The notes under the pieces were generated by a model. The model was not told the DNA's origin and ran no database searches. It worked only from the letters and a program-made list of their open reading frames with translations. A program made the translations under genes and the position numbers. From Fen-1245 sp963835535 (lineage in GTDB: Bacteria > Gemmatimonadota > Gemmatimonadetes > Gemmatimonadales > JACORV01): a stretch of DNA of 64,000 nucleotides. The stretch is from NCBI GenBank assembly GCA_963835535.1, contig CAWIFL010000004.1:124001-188000 (forward strand), given 5' to 3'. Shown in pieces: positions 61,176 through 64,000 of the stretch (positions are counted from its first letter, which is position 1; each line of letters starts with the position of its first letter).

Positions 61176-61640
61176 ATGGAGATCGCCGTGCCAACTGAGC
61201 TGAGCAGCGGAGCCATCTCCAGCATTCTCGAATCGGTCCCCGGCATCGCGCACGTGCTTCGCAGCCCCGTCGCTGACGCGATGGTGAACCTGTCGCGCGC
61301 GGCCGCCGGACTCGCCCCCTTCCGATCCGACGACGCGCTCGAGCTCATCCGCTATGCGGTGCGCCGAGGCCTCATCGGCAGCGATGAGGGCGACCGCGTG
61401 ACGGCCGAGATCAGCGGCGCAGCGCAGGTCAAGGCGGCGAAGGCCGCGACGCGGAAGGCCGCCCGGGATGAGCGCAAGCGCGTGGCCGACCGCGCGAAGA
61501 AGCCGCACGCCCACGGGGCCCACCACGCAGCGCCGAAGCGGCACGCCCCCGTCCACAGGGCGGCCAAACACCCCTCCTCGAGGCCGAAGCACGCTGCCGG
61601 GCATGGGAAAGCCGCCGGGAAATCGAAGCGGCGGCACTAG
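61176..61640 (+). CDS. Small protein with histone-H1-like basic C-terminal tail
   Basis: The 154-residue protein has an N-terminal helical domain of about 75 residues (SSILESVPGIAHVLRSPVAD, DDALELIRYAVRRGLIGSDE) that I do not recognise. The C-terminal half is dominated by Lys, Ala, His, Arg and Pro (KKPHAHGAHH, KPKHAAGHGKAA-like runs), as in bacterial histone-H1-like DNA-binding proteins. It could coat DNA or another polyanion. The ATG at 61176 is chosen because the upstream extension is atypical. The neighbours do not suggest a pathway. Confidence 0.68.
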   Translation: MEIAVPTELSSGAISSILESVPGIAHVLRSPVADAMVNLSRAAAGLAPFRSDDALELIRYAVRRGLIGSDEGDRVTAEISGAAQVKAAKAATRKAARDERKRVADRAKKPHAHGAHHAAPKRHAPVHRAAKHPSSRPKHAAGHGKAAGKSKRRH

Positions 61641-61912
61641 GGCAGGTCGTACGGTCGTATCTCGTTAACAATCAACAGGACAATCGCTTAACCCCAGCCC
61701 CCCGCCGCCGACTGACGGGGGGCTGACGCGCGGTGGATATGCTTCCGCACGCTAGCGGTGGCCCGCTCCGGGGCAGTGCCGCTGGGCGACGTCCACCGCG
61801 CGTCGCCGGCAAAATGCCTGCAAGCGGCCGAGACGGAGAACCGAAGGAACGCGGCGCGGCTCGACCCGTTGCCGCCCTCGACTCGGCATTCCGCTCACGG
61901 CGGGGACCGACC
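61641..61912. other. Intergenic region with one strong inverted repeat
   Basis: Between the histone-like gene and the helicase, AGCCCCCCG (61696-61704) pairs with CGGGGGGCT (61716-61724) around an 11-base loop. No T-run follows on either strand, so it is at best a weak terminator. I see no other gene; the helicase frame is open upstream to 61733, but that part is not protein-like. Confidence 0.4.
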
Positions 61913-63880
61913 ATGACGACTGCGCAGCAGCGTATCGAGACGCGCCGCACGCACGGCGCAGGGAGCTCCCACGAAGAGCTCTCGGCGGCGCAGCGGGCGG
62001 CGGTCAACGCCGAGGCGCATCTGATCGTGGTGCAGGGCGGACCGGGCACGGGGAAGACCGAGGCCGCGCTGGCGCGGATCACCAGACTCGCCACCAGCCT
62101 GCGGCAGGACGCCGCGTGGCTCCTCGCGCTCGTGACCAGCGACGGCAAGGTGCAACCGTTCCGCCGGCGCCTCGCCCGCTCCCTGGTGGCCGCGGGCTGC
62201 GCCGAGTCGGTGGTCGAGCGGACGACCGCGTGCGTGGTGAGCGTGACGGCCTTGGGCGCCGCTTCGGCCGCCACCGATGCCGACGCTCCTCTTCCGGCGA
62301 GCGCGTGGCCTGCGGAAACGCTGCGGCGCGCGACGGCCGTCGGCGGGCAACTCGCCGCGGCGCTCGGGCTCGCGAGGCACCCGGACGAGGCTCGCGATCT
62401 CGTCCTCGAGACGATGCGCCTCATCTCGCGCGGCGCGGAGCCGTACGGTGCCGCCGGAGGTGACGGCGACTGGCTGCGGCGTGGCGTCGCGCTGGTCGAG
62501 GAGTCGGTGCGGTTCGCACAGGTCGAGTCCCTCCGCCATCTGCGGATGCTCGAAGGGGCGCCGGGGTGGATCGGCGATCTGGGCAGGCAACTGCGACGTG
62601 CGGCCGACGTCGCTCAGCGGTCGCGCGACCTGCGTGCGGCCGTGGACCGCGCGATGCGGATGGCGGCCTCGGACCGCTCCGACCTCGAGCGGCTGCGCGG
62701 GTTGGTGGATGTCGCGGGGATCGACTTGGCGGAGGCGGCGCGACGCGAGGCAGTGGCGGCCACGGCGCGCCGGCGGCTGTGGGAGGCCGCACAGGCCCTG
62801 GTCCGCGAGCTCGGCGCTGCGCCGCAGGGCGGAGCGGACGGTGCCCGGGCGGGCGGTGGCTCCGACATCGCGCTTGGCGCCGGCGTGCGCCACGTCGTCG
62901 TGGACGATGCGCACGACTTGTCGGGCGGAGACATGGCGCGGCTTCGCCGGCTGCTGTCGCCCGCTTCACTCTTCGTGACCGGCGACCAGCGGGCCGCCGC
63001 CTGGCGATCGGGGAGCGACGCGCAGTTCCGCTCGCTCCTGAGCGAGGCGGGACGCGCCGTCGTGCTGCTGGAGGCCCCGCGCTTCGGCGCCGGCATCGGA
63101 CGGTTCATCAACGCCCTCGGCTCCCGCCTGTGGCCCGCGAGCGAGCCGGGCGGCTACGCGCCCACGATCGCCAGGCTCGAATCGGATCCCTCGGCGGCTG
63201 CGCCGGTGGAGCTGTGGCTGGTCCGGCGCCGGGCCCAGGCACGAGCCGACGGGGGCGAGCACCCCGAACCCGTCGCGGAAGCGCGACGGCGCGAGGCGGC
63301 CGCGCTGGCGGCCGGCGTGCGCAGGATGCACGGCGCGGGACGCGACGGCGATGCCGCGGTGCTCGTGCAGGACGAGGATGCGCGGGGTGCGGTCGCCGAG
63401 GCGTTCGAGGCCGAGGGTGTCAGCGCCTTCGCGGAGATCCACACCGTGGAGGAGTGCCGGGGGCTGGAGTGGTCCACGGTCTTCGTTGCGGGATTGGACG
63501 AGCCGCTCGGCGGCCCGGCGCCGCGGCGCGCGTGGGTGGATCCCGGGAGCGGTCTGGCGGTGGTCTGGCCCGAGGACGACGGCGGGCGGCGGGTCTGGCC
63601 GTTCTCGTCGCTGCTGCTGGCGCAGCGTGCGGCCGCGATGCGCGATGCTCTCGCGCGGCGGCGCCTGTTCCTCGCGGCTGCGAGGGCGCGCATGCGACTC
63701 GTCCTGGCCGGCGTGACGCGCGAGAGAGTGGCGGGCGGCGAGAGCTGCGTCGCGCCGATCGAATGGCTGCGCCGCGAGCTCGGTGTCCCGGAGCTGGCGG
63801 CGGCTCCCCTCACGTGCCGCATGGGCGAGGCGACCGTGGGTGTGCGCACCGTGGACGCGGAGCCGTTCCCCACGGCGTGA
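61913..63880 (+). CDS. UvrD/Rep-like superfamily 1 helicase, degenerate
   Basis: The 655-residue protein has a Q-like motif (ELSAAQRAAV), Walker A (QGGPGTGKTEAA), a motif II reading VVVDDAHDL where active helicases have DExx, motif III-like FVTGDQRAAAW, a motif V-like EECRGLEWSTVFVAG and a motif VI-like RRLFLAAARARMRLVL. The 1B and 2B parts are very short or diverged. The second acidic residue of motif II is Asp instead of Glu, so ATPase activity is uncertain. I use the ATG at 61913. It may be a nucleic-acid-binding regulator or a helicase with an unusual core. Confidence 0.78.
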   Translation: MTTAQQRIETRRTHGAGSSHEELSAAQRAAVNAEAHLIVVQGGPGTGKTEAALARITRLATSLRQDAAWLLALVTSDGKVQPFRRRLARSLVAAGCAESVVERTTACVVSVTALGAASAATDADAPLPASAWPAETLRRATAVGGQLAAALGLARHPDEARDLVLETMRLISRGAEPYGAAGGDGDWLRRGVALVEESVRFAQVESLRHLRMLEGAPGWIGDLGRQLRRAADVAQRSRDLRAAVDRAMRMAASDRSDLERLRGLVDVAGIDLAEAARREAVAATARRRLWEAAQALVRELGAAPQGGADGARAGGGSDIALGAGVRHVVVDDAHDLSGGDMARLRRLLSPASLFVTGDQRAAAWRSGSDAQFRSLLSEAGRAVVLLEAPRFGAGIGRFINALGSRLWPASEPGGYAPTIARLESDPSAAAPVELWLVRRRAQARADGGEHPEPVAEARRREAAALAAGVRRMHGAGRDGDAAVLVQDEDARGAVAEAFEAEGVSAFAEIHTVEECRGLEWSTVFVAGLDEPLGGPAPRRAWVDPGSGLAVVWPEDDGGRRVWPFSSLLLAQRAAAMRDALARRRLFLAAARARMRLVLAGVTRERVAGGESCVAPIEWLRRELGVPELAAAPLTCRMGEATVGVRTVDAEPFPTA

Positions 63881-63971
63881 CTTCGGTCACCGGAAGGAAA
63901 GCGCAAGCGAGCTAGCGTATCCCCGGATCGGGGTTTAGTCTCCCGATGACATGGTTGCACGAGGGGACACC

Positions 63972-64000
63972 ATGGCCCGCCGCTTTCTGCTGCTCGCATT
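63972..64000 (+). CDS. Start of an exported protein (partial)
   Basis: Only the first nine or so codons are in the window (MARRFLLLA), which look like the beginning of a signal peptide. GAGGGG lies seven bases before the ATG. Nothing further can be said. Confidence 0.5.

Overview
The window is a dense, very GC-rich bacterial chromosome segment with many GTG and TTG starts and frequent 1-4 base gene overlaps. The gene content (ECF sigma/anti-sigma pair, Tat-exported GH2 enzyme, many secreted proteins with TolB-like propellers, cohesin/dockerin-like surface proteins) suits Gemmatimonadota or a neighbouring soil phylum. That placement is inference; there is no rRNA here to test it.

Layout. 1-3.5 kb: truncated dnaA (-) diverges from rpmH-rnpA-yidD-yidC (+), behind a clear sigma-70 promoter. 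3.3-13.3 kb: a long minus-strand series, holA > SPOR protein > mutS > TonB-like lipoprotein > cystathionine beta-synthase > ddl > rhomboid > macro-domain protein, then a zinc metalloprotease and a small acidic protein. Two palindromic elements built from 8-base units lie in this series and appear to encode the signal peptides of two unrelated genes. 13.3-18.1 kb: zinc-finger anti-sigma, ECF sigma, NUDIX, YdcF-like, beta-CASP nuclease, upp.

18.2-27.4 kb: a genomic island in tRNA-Phe, bounded by 46-base perfect direct repeats (18227-18272 and 27376-27421). It carries a type II restriction-modification operon with a third overlapping gene, a tyrosine recombinase whose first catalytic arginine is threonine, an HTH protein and a 50-residue protein upstream of it, two unknown membrane proteins, and a three-gene operon with two predicted PD-(D/E)XK nucleases plus a one-span membrane protein. 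This last operon is a candidate undescribed defence system.

27.4-46.9 kb: core metabolism and envelope genes: RNB ribonuclease, APC permease, flavin-type oxidase, DinB-fold protein, Tat-exported GH2 enzyme, a pentose-phosphate cluster (zwf, glk, pgl and, on the other strand, rpiA), lytic transglycosylase, TolB-like protein, lepB, MFS transporter, infA and a plastocyanin. A perfect TGTGA-N6-TCACA palindrome lies between infA and the plastocyanin.

47.0-61.0 kb: a seven-gene surface-protein operon with overlapping or closely spaced genes, ended by a strong terminator. A CsgG-like lipoprotein and a predicted beta-barrel precede five exported proteins. All five carry cohesin-like modules; three join the module directly to a dockerin-like pair, followed by a beta-helix or beta-propeller. 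The last of these is split by a one-base frameshift. No catalytic domain is visible, so a self-associating matrix is a better guess than a cellulosome. 61-64 kb: a small histone-tail-like protein, a degenerate UvrD-like helicase and the start of one further exported protein.
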